Part shown: piece after piece, positions 27,896 through 36,516 of the stretch
How positions within the stretch are numbered: the stretch's first letter is position 1
Layout: each line of letters starts with the position of its first letter
Assembly (NCBI RefSeq): GCF_003391135.1
Contig: NZ_CP031455.1
Span: 2,248,501 to 2,312,500 of the forward strand
Source of the DNA: Streptoverticillium olivoreticuli subsp. olivoreticuli
GTDB lineage: Bacteria > Actinomycetota > Actinomycetes > Streptomycetales > Streptomycetaceae
DNA length: 64,000 nt
Reading direction: 5' to 3'
The notes under the pieces: model-generated
What the model was told of the DNA's origin: nothing
The model's input: only the letters and a program-made list of their open reading frames with translations
The model's database searches: none
Program-made: the position numbers and the translations under genes

Positions 27896-27912
27896 TGGTC
27901 CGAGCCCGCGGG

Positions 27913-28599
27913 TCAGAGGGCGAGGTCGGGGATCTGCCAGGAGATCGGCTCGTGGCCCTGGGCCGCCACCGCCTCGTCGATCTGGGTGAAGGGGCGGCTG
28001 CCGAAGAACTTCTTCGCCGACAGCGGCGAGGGGTGGGCGCCCTTGACGACGGTGTGGCGCTCCTCGTCGATCAGCGGGAGCTTCTTCTGGGCGTAGTTGC
28101 CCCAGAGCACGAAGACGGCGGGGTCCGGCCGGGAGGCCACCGCGCGGATGACCGCGTCGGTGAACTTCTCCCAGCCCTTGCCCTTGTGGGAGTTGGGCTC
28201 GCCGCCACGGACCGTGAGGACCGCGTTGAGCAGCAGGACGCCCTGCTCGGCCCAGGGCATCAGGAAGCCGTTGTCCGGCACCTCATAACCCAGCTCGTCC
28301 CGCATTTCCTTGTAGATGTTCCGCAAGGAGGGCGGGGTCTTCACACCGGGCCGGACGGAGAAGCACAGGCCGTGCCCCTGCCCGGCGCCGTGGTAGGGGT
28401 CCTGGCCGAGGATGAGGACCTTCACCCGGTCGTACGGCGTGGCCTCCAGCGCGGCGAAGACCTCGCCGCGCGGCGGGTAGACCGGCGCCTTCGCCCGCTC
28501 CTCCTCGACGAAGTCGGTGAGCTCCTTGAAATAGGGCTTCTCCAGCTCTTCGCCGAGGACTCCGCGCCAGGACTCGGGCAGCATGTCGGTGACGGTCAC
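27913..28599 (-). CDS. ung: Uracil-DNA glycosylase
   Basis: This 228-residue family 1 UDG has the catalytic motif LILGQDPYHG (Asp activates water) and the minor-groove loop AHPSPLSAKKFFG. It removes uracil from DNA in base excision repair. The GTG at 28599 is preceded by CGGAGG with an 8-base gap and gives the normal family length; the more upstream start at 28632 would add a non-conserved leader. Confidence 0.96.
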   Translation of the reverse strand: MTVTDMLPESWRGVLGEELEKPYFKELTDFVEEERAKAPVYPPRGEVFAALEATPYDRVKVLILGQDPYHGAGQGHGLCFSVRPGVKTPPSLRNIYKEMRDELGYEVPDNGFLMPWAEQGVLLLNAVLTVRGGEPNSHKGKGWEKFTDAVIRAVASRPDPAVFVLWGNYAQKKLPLIDEERHTVVKGAHPSPLSAKKFFGSRPFTQIDEAVAAQGHEPISWQIPDLAL

Positions 28600-28719
28600 G
28601 CCAACAACCTCCGGGGTTCGTTCCGTTCTCACCGAAGAACTTACCGGCGACCACTGACAACGCCCGACGCGCGGCCCCCGGGGGCGGGGGCCGGACCGGC
28701 CGGAATCCCGCGCCAGGGT

Positions 28720-29472
28720 TCAGAACCCCGCGTTGAGGAAGATCCCTCCGTCCACGACGAGCGTCTGCCCGGTGATCCACCCGGCGGCGTCGGAGAGCAG
28801 GAACGCGGCCGCGCCCCCGATGTCCTCCGGCACGCCCAGCCGCCCGAGCGGGTAGGAGGCGACGACCTCCTCCTCGCGCCCTTCGTAGAGGGCGGCGGCG
28901 AACTTGGTCTTCACCACCGCGGGGGCGATGGAGTTGACCCGCACGCCCGGTGCCATCTCGTGCGCGAGCTGGAGCGTGAGGTTGACCATGGCGGCCTTGC
29001 TGATGCCGTACGCCCCGACGAAGGGCGAGGCGCCCAGCCCCGCGACGGAGGCGATGTTGACGATCGCCCCGCCGTTCTCCTTCTGCCACGCCTTCCAGGT
29101 CTGCTGGGCGAAGCCGAGCGCCGAGATGACGTTGGTCTCGAAGACCTTCCGGGCGACCGCGAGGTCGAGGTCGGCGATCGGGCCGAACACCGGGTTCGTA
29201 CCGGCGTTGTTGACCAGATGGTCGATGCGCCCGAAGGCCTCCATGGCGCGCTCCACGGCGGCGGCCTGGTGGGCCTCGTCGTGCGCCTTGCCCGGCACGC
29301 CGAGCACCCGGTCGGCGCCGAGGGACTCGACGGCGGCCTTGAGGGCGTCCTCGTTGCGCCCGGTGATGACGACGCGGTCGCCGCGGGCGACGAGCGCCTC
29401 GGCGATGCCGTAGCCGATGCCGCGGCTGGCGCCCGTGACCAGGGCGACCTTTCCGCTGTCCTGTGTGGTCAT
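28720..29472 (-). CDS. SDR family oxidoreductase (3-oxoacyl-ACP reductase-like) 1
   Basis: The 250-residue short-chain dehydrogenase has TGASRGIG (cofactor loop, about 13-20), LVNNAG, a catalytic Ser-Tyr-Lys set (IASVAGLGASPFVGAYGISKAA) and a C-terminal VDGG. It lies 17 bp downstream of a second SDR gene and is probably co-transcribed. Substrate unknown; FabG-like or secondary alcohol oxidation are possible. Confidence 0.93.
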   Translation of the reverse strand: MTTQDSGKVALVTGASRGIGYGIAEALVARGDRVVITGRNEDALKAAVESLGADRVLGVPGKAHDEAHQAAAVERAMEAFGRIDHLVNNAGTNPVFGPIADLDLAVARKVFETNVISALGFAQQTWKAWQKENGGAIVNIASVAGLGASPFVGAYGISKAAMVNLTLQLAHEMAPGVRVNSIAPAVVKTKFAAALYEGREEEVVASYPLGRLGVPEDIGGAAAFLLSDAAGWITGQTLVVDGGIFLNAGF

Positions 29473-29489
29473 GTGTCCGTGCTCCCCCG

Positions 29490-30251
29490 TCAGTTGAGCG
29501 GTCCGCCGGCCACGTACAGCACCTGGCCGGAGACGAAACCGGCCTGCTCGCCGGTGAAGAAGGCGACGGCGTTGGCGATGTCCGCGGGCTCGCCGACGCG
29601 CTGCACGGGGATCTGGCTCGCCGCCGCGGCCTTGAAGTCCTCGAAGCCCATGCCGACGCGGGCCGCGGTGGCGGCGGTCATGTCGGTGGCGATGAAGCCG
29701 GGGGCGACGGAGTTGGCGGTGACGCCGAACTTGCCGAGCTCCTTGGCGAGGGTCTTGGTGAAGCCCTGCATGCCGGCCTTGGCGGCGGCGTAGTTGGCCT
29801 GTCCGCGGTTGCCGAGTGCCGAGCTGCTGGAGAGGTTGACGATGCGGCCGAAGCCCGCGTCGACCATGTGCTTCTGGCAGGCGCGCGACATCAGGAACGC
29901 ACCGCGCAGGTGCACGTTCATGACGGTGTCCCAGTCGTCGTCGCTCATCTTGAACAGCAGGTTGTCGCGGAGGACGCCGGCGTTGTTGACGAGGATCACG
30001 GGGGCGCCGAGCCCGGCCGCGACGCGGGCGACGGCCGCCTCCACCTGGGCGGAGTCGGAGACGTCGCAGCCGACGGCGAGGGCCTTGCCGCCCGCCGCCG
30101 CGATCTTGGCCACGGTGTCCGCGCAGGCCGCCTCGTCGAGGTCGAGGACGGCGACCGCGCGGCCCTCCTCGGCCAGCCGGACGGCGGTCGCCGCGCCGAT
30201 GCCACGGGCCGCGCCCGTGACAACGGCTACGCGCTGCTCGGTGGTGGACAT
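29490..30251 (-). CDS. SDR family oxidoreductase (FabG-like) 2
   Basis: This 253-residue FabG-type reductase has TGAARGIG (about 12-19), NNAG, the catalytic Ser and YAAAKAG segment (NLSSSSALGNRGQANYAAAKAG) and GFIATDMT. It begins with ATG 30251 behind GGAGAG and heads a two-gene SDR operon. FabG-like enzymes reduce 3-oxoacyl thioesters; without FabF or acyl-carrier genes nearby the real substrate is open. Confidence 0.94.
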   Translation of the reverse strand: MSTTEQRVAVVTGAARGIGAATAVRLAEEGRAVAVLDLDEAACADTVAKIAAAGGKALAVGCDVSDSAQVEAAVARVAAGLGAPVILVNNAGVLRDNLLFKMSDDDWDTVMNVHLRGAFLMSRACQKHMVDAGFGRIVNLSSSSALGNRGQANYAAAKAGMQGFTKTLAKELGKFGVTANSVAPGFIATDMTAATAARVGMGFEDFKAAAASQIPVQRVGEPADIANAVAFFTGEQAGFVSGQVLYVAGGPLN

Positions 30252-30397
30252 GCGGGGCTCTCCTCACCTCGGAAACGTCGACGGCGCCGAGGGGCCCCGG
30301 CGGACCGCCCTCCCGCACCGGCGGGTGAGCAACCGCTTAGTACCTTCGGCGGATCAGACGCTAGAAGCCCCGCCACCCGCTGTCAACGCCTCGTGGC

Positions 30398-30793
30398 TCA
30401 CCTGACCAGCAGGTCGAGGAGGCGCTCCGACTCGCGCTCCGGGTCCGCGGTGAGGCCGGTGTGCACCGGTCCGGGCTGCACGACGGTGCTGCGGGGGGCG
30501 ATCAGCCAGCGGAAGCGCCGCCCCGGGTCGTCACCGGCGGCCTGCCCGGCCCGTTCCCCGCCGAGGCAGACGCCCTCGACGGCGCCCAGCGCGGCCCGTA
30601 CGCCCTCGACGTCGGCCGTCGGGTCCAGGGCCAGCAGCCGTGCCTCGTCCAGGTGGACGCGGGCGGCGACGAAGGACTTCGCCTGGCAGTAGACGACGAC
30701 CCCGGCGTTGATCAGCTCCCCCCGCTCGACGCGGGGGACGACGCGCAGCAGCGCGTACTCGAAAACGTCACGTCCGTTGTGGCGCCCGGTCAT
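30398..30793 (-). CDS. DUF3037 domain protein
   Basis: The 131-residue DUF3037 protein begins with MTGRHNGRDVFEYALLRVVPRVERGELINAGVVVYC (the family hallmark is YxxxRxVPxxxRGExxNxGVxxxC). The ATG overlaps the stop of the upstream HipA-like kinase gene (ATGA), so they form a tight two-gene unit. The function of this family is unknown; the coupling to a kinase-like partner is the main clue. Confidence 0.92.
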   Translation of the reverse strand: MTGRHNGRDVFEYALLRVVPRVERGELINAGVVVYCQAKSFVAARVHLDEARLLALDPTADVEGVRAALGAVEGVCLGGERAGQAAGDDPGRRFRWLIAPRSTVVQPGPVHTGLTADPERESERLLDLLVR

Positions 30794-31614
30794 TTCCCGG
30801 CCCTTCCGTCGAGCCTGACACGCACCCACTCCGGCGCCTGCGAGGGTTTGTCCTTGCTGCGTTCGCCGAGGGTGACGCGGTCGCCGATCGTCGCGGCGCG
30901 CTCCAGCAGCACCTCCACATAGGCGCGGCGCAGGGCGTCCGGGCCGTCGAAGCCCGGTTCGTCCGCGAGCCACTCGTCGGGCACGTCGGCGGCGACCGCA
31001 GTCAGCAGCTCCTCGGTGACCCGCGGGGCCAGGTCCGCCGTGGCGGCGGCCAGGTCCGGGCCGAAGGAGGCGAGGACGTGGTCGGAGGCGTCGTACGCCT
31101 TGCCCGCCGCGGCCGTCGCGCCCGGCCAGTTGTGGTGCCAGATCATGGTGGCGCCGTGGTCGATGAGCCACATCTCGCCGTGCCACACCAGCAGGTTGGG
31201 GTTGCGCCAGGAGCGGTCGACGTTGTTGACGAGGGCGTCGAACCAGACCACGCGCCCGGCCTCGGCCGCGTCGACCTCGAAGGCGAGCGGGTCGAAGCCG
31301 AGCGCGCCGGGCAGGAAGTCCATGGCGAGGTTGAGCCCGCCGCTGGCCTTGAGCAGCCCCTGCACCTCCTGGTCCGGCTCGCCCCGGCCGATGACGGGGT
31401 CGAGCTGGATCCGCGCCAGGTCGGGGACGCGCAGCCCGAGCGCGCGGCCGAGCTGTCCGCAGATCACCTCGGCGACCAGCGTCTTGCGGCCCTGTCCGGC
31501 GCCGGTGAACTTCATGACGTACGTGCCGAGATCGTCGGCTTCGACGATGCCGGGGAGCGAGCCACCCTCACGCAAGGGCGTGACATAGCGGGTGGCGATG
31601 ACTTCGGGGAGCAT
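30790..31614 (-). CDS. HipA-like kinase family protein
   Basis: The 274-residue protein resembles the short HipA-like kinase family. A nucleotide-binding lysine is likely at YVMKFTGAG (K35), the catalytic loop reads NNVDRSWRNPN (Asp133, Asn138) and the metal-binding Asp lies in LIDHGA (D152). It is much shorter than HipA toxins (about 440 residues) and lacks the N-terminal subdomain. Overlap with the DUF3037 gene suggests a functional pair. No HipB-like HTH antitoxin gene is nearby. Confidence 0.88.
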   Translation of the reverse strand: MLPEVIATRYVTPLREGGSLPGIVEADDLGTYVMKFTGAGQGRKTLVAEVICGQLGRALGLRVPDLARIQLDPVIGRGEPDQEVQGLLKASGGLNLAMDFLPGALGFDPLAFEVDAAEAGRVVWFDALVNNVDRSWRNPNLLVWHGEMWLIDHGATMIWHHNWPGATAAAGKAYDASDHVLASFGPDLAAATADLAPRVTEELLTAVAADVPDEWLADEPGFDGPDALRRAYVEVLLERAATIGDRVTLGERSKDKPSQAPEWVRVRLDGRAGK

Positions 31615-31686
31615 TGCCCCAGGCTACTGCGGTGGTGCCCGGAATCCGGTCGCGCCCTTCGCCCGCTCCCTGTCAGGGTGCCCGCC

Positions 31687-33738
31687 ATGGATCTCTCCGC
31701 GTTCCCCCGCCGTTTCGCCCGCAGCCGGCGCTTCTCGCTCGGCGCCCCGAACCGTTTCACCGTCTCCCCCGACGGCCGCCGCGTCGTGTTCACCCGCACC
31801 CGGGACGGCCTGGACCCGCTCGGCGAGCTGTGGCTGTACGAGGACGGGCGGGAACGGCTGCTCGCCTCGCCCCGGGCCGCGGACGGGGAGATACCGGAGG
31901 CGGAGCGGATCCGGCGGGAGCGGGCACGCGAACGGTCCGGGGGCATCGTGTCGTACGCGACGGACCGGGACGTCCGGCTGGTCGTGCACACCGCCGACGG
32001 CGCGCTCCACGCGGTCCGCACGTCCGGCGGGGCGCCCTTCCCCCTGCCCGCCGCGGGCCCGGCGGTGGATCCCCGGCCCTCCCCCGACGGCCGCCACGTC
32101 GCCTATGTCACCGACGGCGCGCTGCGCGTGATGTCCCTGGACGGCGTGGAGCGGCTGTGTCTGGCACCGGAGGCTCCCGAGGTCGCCTACGGTCTGGCCG
32201 AGCACGCCGCCGCCGAGTCGATGGGCCGGCAGCGCGGCTACTGGTGGGCGCCCGGCGGCGACGCCCTGCTCGTCGCCCGCGTGGACCCCACCCCCATGCC
32301 CCTGTGGCATCTCGGCGACCCGGCCGACCCGGCGAAGCCACCCCGGGCCTTCCGCTATCCGGCGGCCGGCACCGCCAATGCCGAGGTCACCCTTCATGTG
32401 GTGACGCTCGACGGCGAGCGCACCGAAGTGGTGTGGGACCGGGCGGCCTTCGAATATCTCGCCACGGTTCACTGGGACGCGCACGGCCCGGTGATCGGCG
32501 TGCAGAGCCGCGACCAGCGGCTGCTGCACGTGCTGGAAGTGGACCCGGACACGGGCGCGACGCGGCTGCTGCACGAGAGGCGCGACCGGGCGTGGGTGGA
32601 GCTGGTGCCCGGCACCCCGGCCCGTACGGCCTCCGGCACACCGGCCGTCCCCTGGGAGCGGGGCGGCACCAGGCGGCTGAGGATCGGCGATTTCCTCACT
32701 CCTGACGGCCTCCAGGTCGCCGAGGTGCTCGGGACGGACGGCGAGCGGGTCCTGTTCACCGCCTGGGACGGCCCGTTCGAGCGCCATGTGTGGTCGTACG
32801 GGCCGGAGGGCGGCCTCGTCCGGCTGAGCCGGGAGCCCGGGGTGCACACCGCGGCCATGGGCGGGCCCACGGTGGTGCTCGACAGCCGGACCCCCGACGG
32901 GCACTGCGTGACGGTCCTCCGTGACGGCGAGCCCGTCGGCACGATCCGCTCCCTGGTCGCCGATCCCCTGGTCGTGCCGCGACCGGAGTTCCTGACGCTC
33001 GGCGGGCGGGAGCTGCCCGGCACCCTCTTCCTGCCGTCCTGGCACGAGCCGGGCGCACGGAGGCTGCCGGTGCTGCTCTTCCCGTACTCCGGGCCAGGGG
33101 TGCGGCTGGCCGTGCGGGCGCGCACCTGGGCGGCGTGCGTGGCTCAGTGGTTCGCCGAGCAGGGCTTCGCCGTGCTGACGGTGGACGGCCGGGGGACGCC
33201 GGGGCGCGGACCGGCGTGGGAGAAGGCGGTCCACGGCGACCAGTTGACGCCCGTGCTGGAGGACCAGATCGACGGGTTGCGGGCGGCGGCCGCGCACTGC
33301 CCGGACCTGGACCTGGGCCGGGTGGGCATCCGCGGTTGGTCGTTCGGCGGCACGCTCGCGGCGGCCGCGGTGCTCAGGCACCCGGAGGTCTTCCACGCGG
33401 CGGTCTCGGGCGCGGCCCCGAGCGACCAGCGGCTGTACGACACGCACTGGAAGGAGCGGTTCCTCGGCCACCCGGACGAGGAACCGGAGAACTACGCCCG
33501 CTCGTCCACGATCCATGATGCGCCGCTGCTGCGCCGGCCGCTGCTGCTGGTCCACGGCATGGCGGACGACAACGTGGCCGCGGCCCACACGCTGCGGATG
33601 TCCGCGGCGCTGCTGGCGGCGGGCCGGCCGCACTCGGTGCTGCCGCTGTCCGGCGCGACCCATATGGCGGGTGGTGGCTCGGCCGGGCAGTTGCTGCTGT
33701 TCGAGTTGGATTTCCTGAGAAACGCGCTGAATCACTGA
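31687..33738 (+). CDS. S9 family (dipeptidyl-peptidase IV-like) serine peptidase
   Basis: This 683-residue protein has an N-terminal beta-propeller (about 25-420) and a C-terminal alpha/beta hydrolase (about 425-683). The nucleophile lies in GIRGWSFGGTL (about Ser552), the acid in HGMADDNV (about Asp627) and the histidine in SGATHMAG (about His658). It has no signal peptide, so it is probably cytoplasmic. The ATG at 31687 is chosen from the N-terminal family pattern; an open frame runs further upstream but is antisense to the HipA-like gene. Confidence 0.94.
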   Translation: MDLSAFPRRFARSRRFSLGAPNRFTVSPDGRRVVFTRTRDGLDPLGELWLYEDGRERLLASPRAADGEIPEAERIRRERARERSGGIVSYATDRDVRLVVHTADGALHAVRTSGGAPFPLPAAGPAVDPRPSPDGRHVAYVTDGALRVMSLDGVERLCLAPEAPEVAYGLAEHAAAESMGRQRGYWWAPGGDALLVARVDPTPMPLWHLGDPADPAKPPRAFRYPAAGTANAEVTLHVVTLDGERTEVVWDRAAFEYLATVHWDAHGPVIGVQSRDQRLLHVLEVDPDTGATRLLHERRDRAWVELVPGTPARTASGTPAVPWERGGTRRLRIGDFLTPDGLQVAEVLGTDGERVLFTAWDGPFERHVWSYGPEGGLVRLSREPGVHTAAMGGPTVVLDSRTPDGHCVTVLRDGEPVGTIRSLVADPLVVPRPEFLTLGGRELPGTLFLPSWHEPGARRLPVLLFPYSGPGVRLAVRARTWAACVAQWFAEQGFAVLTVDGRGTPGRGPAWEKAVHGDQLTPVLEDQIDGLRAAAAHCPDLDLGRVGIRGWSFGGTLAAAAVLRHPEVFHAAVSGAAPSDQRLYDTHWKERFLGHPDEEPENYARSSTIHDAPLLRRPLLLVHGMADDNVAAAHTLRMSAALLAAGRPHSVLPLSGATHMAGGGSAGQLLLFELDFLRNALNH

Positions 33739-33797
33739 ACACGGGCACCACCAGGGCCGTATGACTCCAGGGAACCGACAAGTCCAGAGGAGCGAAC

Positions 33798-34271
33798 ATG
33801 ACGCACACGTCACCGGCCGGGCCCGGCGCGAGCCGTCGTACCGTCGTCGCGGCCGCCGGGGCCTCCGGCCTCGTCGCCGCGCTCGCCGCGTGCGGCTCGG
33901 GCGACAAGAAGAGCACCCCGGCACCGGCGTCACCCGAGACCCCCGCCGCCCCCGGGGCCTCCACCGCCCCCTCATCGGCCGCGGCCGGGGCGCTGGCGAG
34001 GACCGGCGACATCCCGGAGGGCGGCGGGAAGGTCTTCGCGGACCGCAAGGTGGTGGTGACCCAGCCGGTGAAGGGCGAGTTCAAGGCGTTCTCTGCGATC
34101 TGCACGCACGAGGGCTGCGTGGTGCGGGACGTATCGGGCGGCACCATCAACTGCCCGTGCCACGGCAGTAAATTCAGCGCTTCGGACGGCAGCGTGCGGC
34201 ACGGGCCGGCGCAGCGGCCGCTGCCCGCGGAGCGGGTCACGGTGCAGGGGGACACGATCCGGCTGGCGTGA
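33798..34271 (+). CDS. TAT-exported Rieske [2Fe-2S] lipoprotein
   Basis: The 157-residue protein carries a twin-arginine signal (SRRTVV at 12-17) ending in LAAC (Cys32, lipobox), a Ser/Pro/Ala-rich linker to about 65, and a Rieske domain with CTHEGC (102-107) and CPCHGS (119-124). The ligands would be Cys102, His104, Cys119 and His122, with a Cys107-Cys121 disulfide. It should be exported folded and anchored on the outer face of the membrane. The partner electron carrier is unknown. It abuts the convergent next gene with no spacer. Confidence 0.93.
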   Translation: MTHTSPAGPGASRRTVVAAAGASGLVAALAACGSGDKKSTPAPASPETPAAPGASTAPSSAAAGALARTGDIPEGGGKVFADRKVVVTQPVKGEFKAFSAICTHEGCVVRDVSGGTINCPCHGSKFSASDGSVRHGPAQRPLPAERVTVQGDTIRLA

Positions 34272-34883
34272 TCAGCCCTTGCGGTGGGGGCCGCGCCACT
34301 CGCGCAGAAGATCCTCGGTGGTGGTCAGGGCGGCGACGAGCGCGAGGGTGTGGCGGATCATCGCCGCCGTGTAGTCGGCGGGCACCCCGGCGATGGCGTC
34401 GGTGGGGACGACCGCGGTGTAGCCGAGGTTGACGGCGTCGAAGACGGTGTTGGGGATCGCGACGTTGGCCGAGACGCCGGTGACCACGAGGGTGCGGCAG
34501 CCGAGGTTGCGCAGCAGCGCGTCGAGGCCCGTGCCGGCGAGGGGCGAGAGCCCGTGCAGCCGCCGTACGACGAGGTCCGCGTCGGTGACCGGGATCGGGT
34601 CGGCGACGCGGACGGCCGTGGTGCCGGCCAATTGCCGCACGGGCAGCCGCTCGACGGCGCGCAGGAGCGGCGCGTTGCGCCCGGCCCCGCGGCCGTCGGG
34701 GCGGCGCTCGGCCACGGCGTGCACGACCTGGATGTCCGCGGTGTGCGCGGCGGCGACGAGGCGGGCGACGCGGGCGAGGACGCCGGAGGCGCGAGCGGTG
34801 GCGGCGAGCTCGGGCAGGGCGCTGTCCGGCCCTATGACGCCGCGCTGGCATTCCACGGTGAGCAACACGGTCTCGGACGGCAC
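34272..34883 (-). CDS. Isochorismatase/cysteine-hydrolase fold protein lacking the catalytic triad
   Basis: This 203-residue protein has the isochorismatase-like fold, but all three catalytic positions are changed: the Asp of the first strand is Glu11 (LLTVECQRG), the Lys is Arg108 (LVVRRLHGLS) and the nucleophilic Cys is Ala142 (GVSANVAIPNT). It probably does not hydrolyse by the usual mechanism. The GTG at 34883 is backed by GAGGGAG; an earlier start at 34955 is less likely. It is divergent from the PPOX gene. Confidence 0.88.
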   Translation of the reverse strand: MPSETVLLTVECQRGVIGPDSALPELAATARASGVLARVARLVAAAHTADIQVVHAVAERRPDGRGAGRNAPLLRAVERLPVRQLAGTTAVRVADPIPVTDADLVVRRLHGLSPLAGTGLDALLRNLGCRTLVVTGVSANVAIPNTVFDAVNLGYTAVVPTDAIAGVPADYTAAMIRHTLALVAALTTTEDLLREWRGPHRKG

Positions 34884-34988
34884 GGCGGGCTCCCTCACGG
34901 AGGCGGGTCGGTCGGCGCTGGGCGCGATTTTCCCGCAGGGGAAAGAGACCGTCACCCATTGCGCGGCACCGCGAGGCGCCCCACGCTT

Positions 34989-35005
34989 TCTGACACACAG
35001 TCAGA
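34989..35005. promoter_or_regulatory. Operator-like inverted repeat (TCTGAC-N5-GTCAGA)
   Basis: A perfect 6-bp inverted repeat around a 5-base spacer lies 20 bp before the PPOX start codon, in the divergent region shared with the isochorismatase-like gene. The symmetry fits a TetR- or MarR-type dimer. No such regulator gene is adjacent. Confidence 0.55.
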
Positions 35006-35025
35006 CGAGCGAAGGGGCAGACCAG

Positions 35026-35490
35026 ATGGCCACCATCCAACGCCGGGGCCGCCGCATCATGATGACCTCCACGGAGCTCGACGCCTTCCTCACGGAACAG
35101 CGCACCTGCCGGGTCGCGACGATCAGCCGGAACAGCCCCCACGTCACCCCTCTGTGGTTCGTCTGGGACGGTCACGCCCTCTGGCTGTACTCCCTCGTCC
35201 GCAGCCGCCGCTGGGCCGAACTCCGGCGCGACGCCCGCATGGCGGCGGTGATCGACGACGGCCGGGCGTACGGAGAACTGCGCGGGGTCGAGCTCACCGG
35301 GACGGCCGCCTTCGTCGGCGAGGCACCGCGCACCGGGCGGGCGTGCCCCGGGCTCGACGCCCCGGAGGCCCTGTTCGCCGCGAAGTACTTCGGCCTGCAG
35401 GCCATGCCGCACGACGGCCGCCACGCCTGGCTGCGACTGGTCCCGGAGACGCTGACGTCCTGGGACTTCCGCAAACTGCCGCACGGCTGA
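35026..35490 (+). CDS. PPOX-class F420/FMN-binding protein 1
   Basis: The 154-residue protein has the split-barrel flavin/F420-binding fold of the pyridoxamine phosphate oxidase-like superfamily, with RTCRVATISRNSPHVTPLWFVWDG (about 26-49) and the conserved SRRWAELRRDARMAAVIDD segment. Many actinobacterial members use F420 to reduce quinones or pigments. GAAGGGG lies before ATG 35026. Substrate unknown. Confidence 0.9.
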   Translation: MATIQRRGRRIMMTSTELDAFLTEQRTCRVATISRNSPHVTPLWFVWDGHALWLYSLVRSRRWAELRRDARMAAVIDDGRAYGELRGVELTGTAAFVGEAPRTGRACPGLDAPEALFAAKYFGLQAMPHDGRHAWLRLVPETLTSWDFRKLPHG

Positions 35491-35521
35491 CGGCTTCCGC
35501 GGCGCGGCGGGGAGGGGAGCC

Positions 35522-36442
35522 TCAGCCCCGCTCGCCCCACTGGGAGACCTTCTCCCCCGCCGAGCGCAGCGCGTCGACCGCCGCGCGGATCGACGGCCTC
35601 CGGTCGGCGTCGGCGCGCCACACCGCGTAGACGTGGCGGCACATCGTGTGGCGCACGGGCACCACGCGCACCCCTTCCGGCACGGGTCCCCGGCCGAGGC
35701 GGGGGGCGACGGCGACGCCGAGCCCGGCCGCGATCAGCGCGAGCTGGGTGTGGTGTTCCTCGGCCATGTGGGAGAAGCGGGGCTCGATGCCCTTGCCGCG
35801 CAGCGTGAACATCAGCCAGTCGTGGCAGAACCCACCGCTGGGCCAGGAGATCCATTCGTCGTCGGCGAACTCCTCCAGGTCCACCTCGTCCCGGTCGGCG
35901 AGCGGGTGGCCGACGGGCATCGCGACATCGGCGGGGTCGTCGAGGAGGGGCGCCTTGGCCAGGCCCTCCGGCATGGGCAGCGGCTTGTTGTACCAGTCGA
36001 GGACGACCGCGAGGTCGATGTCGCCGCGCACCACGCGCGGCACCGCGATGTCCGGGTCCATCTCCGTCAGCCGCGCGCGCAGTTGGGGGTGGGCCTGGCG
36101 CAGCTCGGCGAGGGCGGCCGGGAAGAGGCCGCGGGCCGCGGTGGGGAAGGCGCCGACCAGCAGTTCGCCGACGGCCCGGCCGCGCTGGGCCTCCAGATCG
36201 GCCTGGGCGAGCTCGACCTGGGAGAGGATCCGCGAGGCGTGGTCGGCGAGCAGCCGTCCGGCGTCGGTGAGGCGCACGCCGCGGCCCTGCTTGGCCAGCA
36301 GCTGCTGGCCGGTCTCCCGCTCCAGCTTGGCGAGCTGCTGCGATACGGCCGAGGTCGTCACATGCAGCCCGTCGGCCGCACCGCTGACGGAGCCGTGGCG
36401 GGCAACGGCACTGAGGGTCCGCAGGCGGTCCAGGTTCAACAT
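35522..36442 (-). CDS. LysR family transcriptional regulator
   Basis: The 306-residue regulator has an N-terminal winged HTH (about 3-62, with AADGLHVTTSAVSQQLAKLE) and a LysR substrate-binding domain. It is divergent from an EamA transporter gene, with 74 bp between starts (36443-36516) that is notably AT-rich, so it probably controls that gene and itself. The start has no ribosome site and may be leaderless. Confidence 0.94.
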   Translation of the reverse strand: MLNLDRLRTLSAVARHGSVSGAADGLHVTTSAVSQQLAKLERETGQQLLAKQGRGVRLTDAGRLLADHASRILSQVELAQADLEAQRGRAVGELLVGAFPTAARGLFPAALAELRQAHPQLRARLTEMDPDIAVPRVVRGDIDLAVVLDWYNKPLPMPEGLAKAPLLDDPADVAMPVGHPLADRDEVDLEEFADDEWISWPSGGFCHDWLMFTLRGKGIEPRFSHMAEEHHTQLALIAAGLGVAVAPRLGRGPVPEGVRVVPVRHTMCRHVYAVWRADADRRPSIRAAVDALRSAGEKVSQWGERG

Positions 36443-36516
36443 ATAAGTGATGCTACGTGATGGTGCGCATTTTTATTTGCTTGTTCTAATGCGTCACGGC
36501 CGCCATTGTTGTGCTC

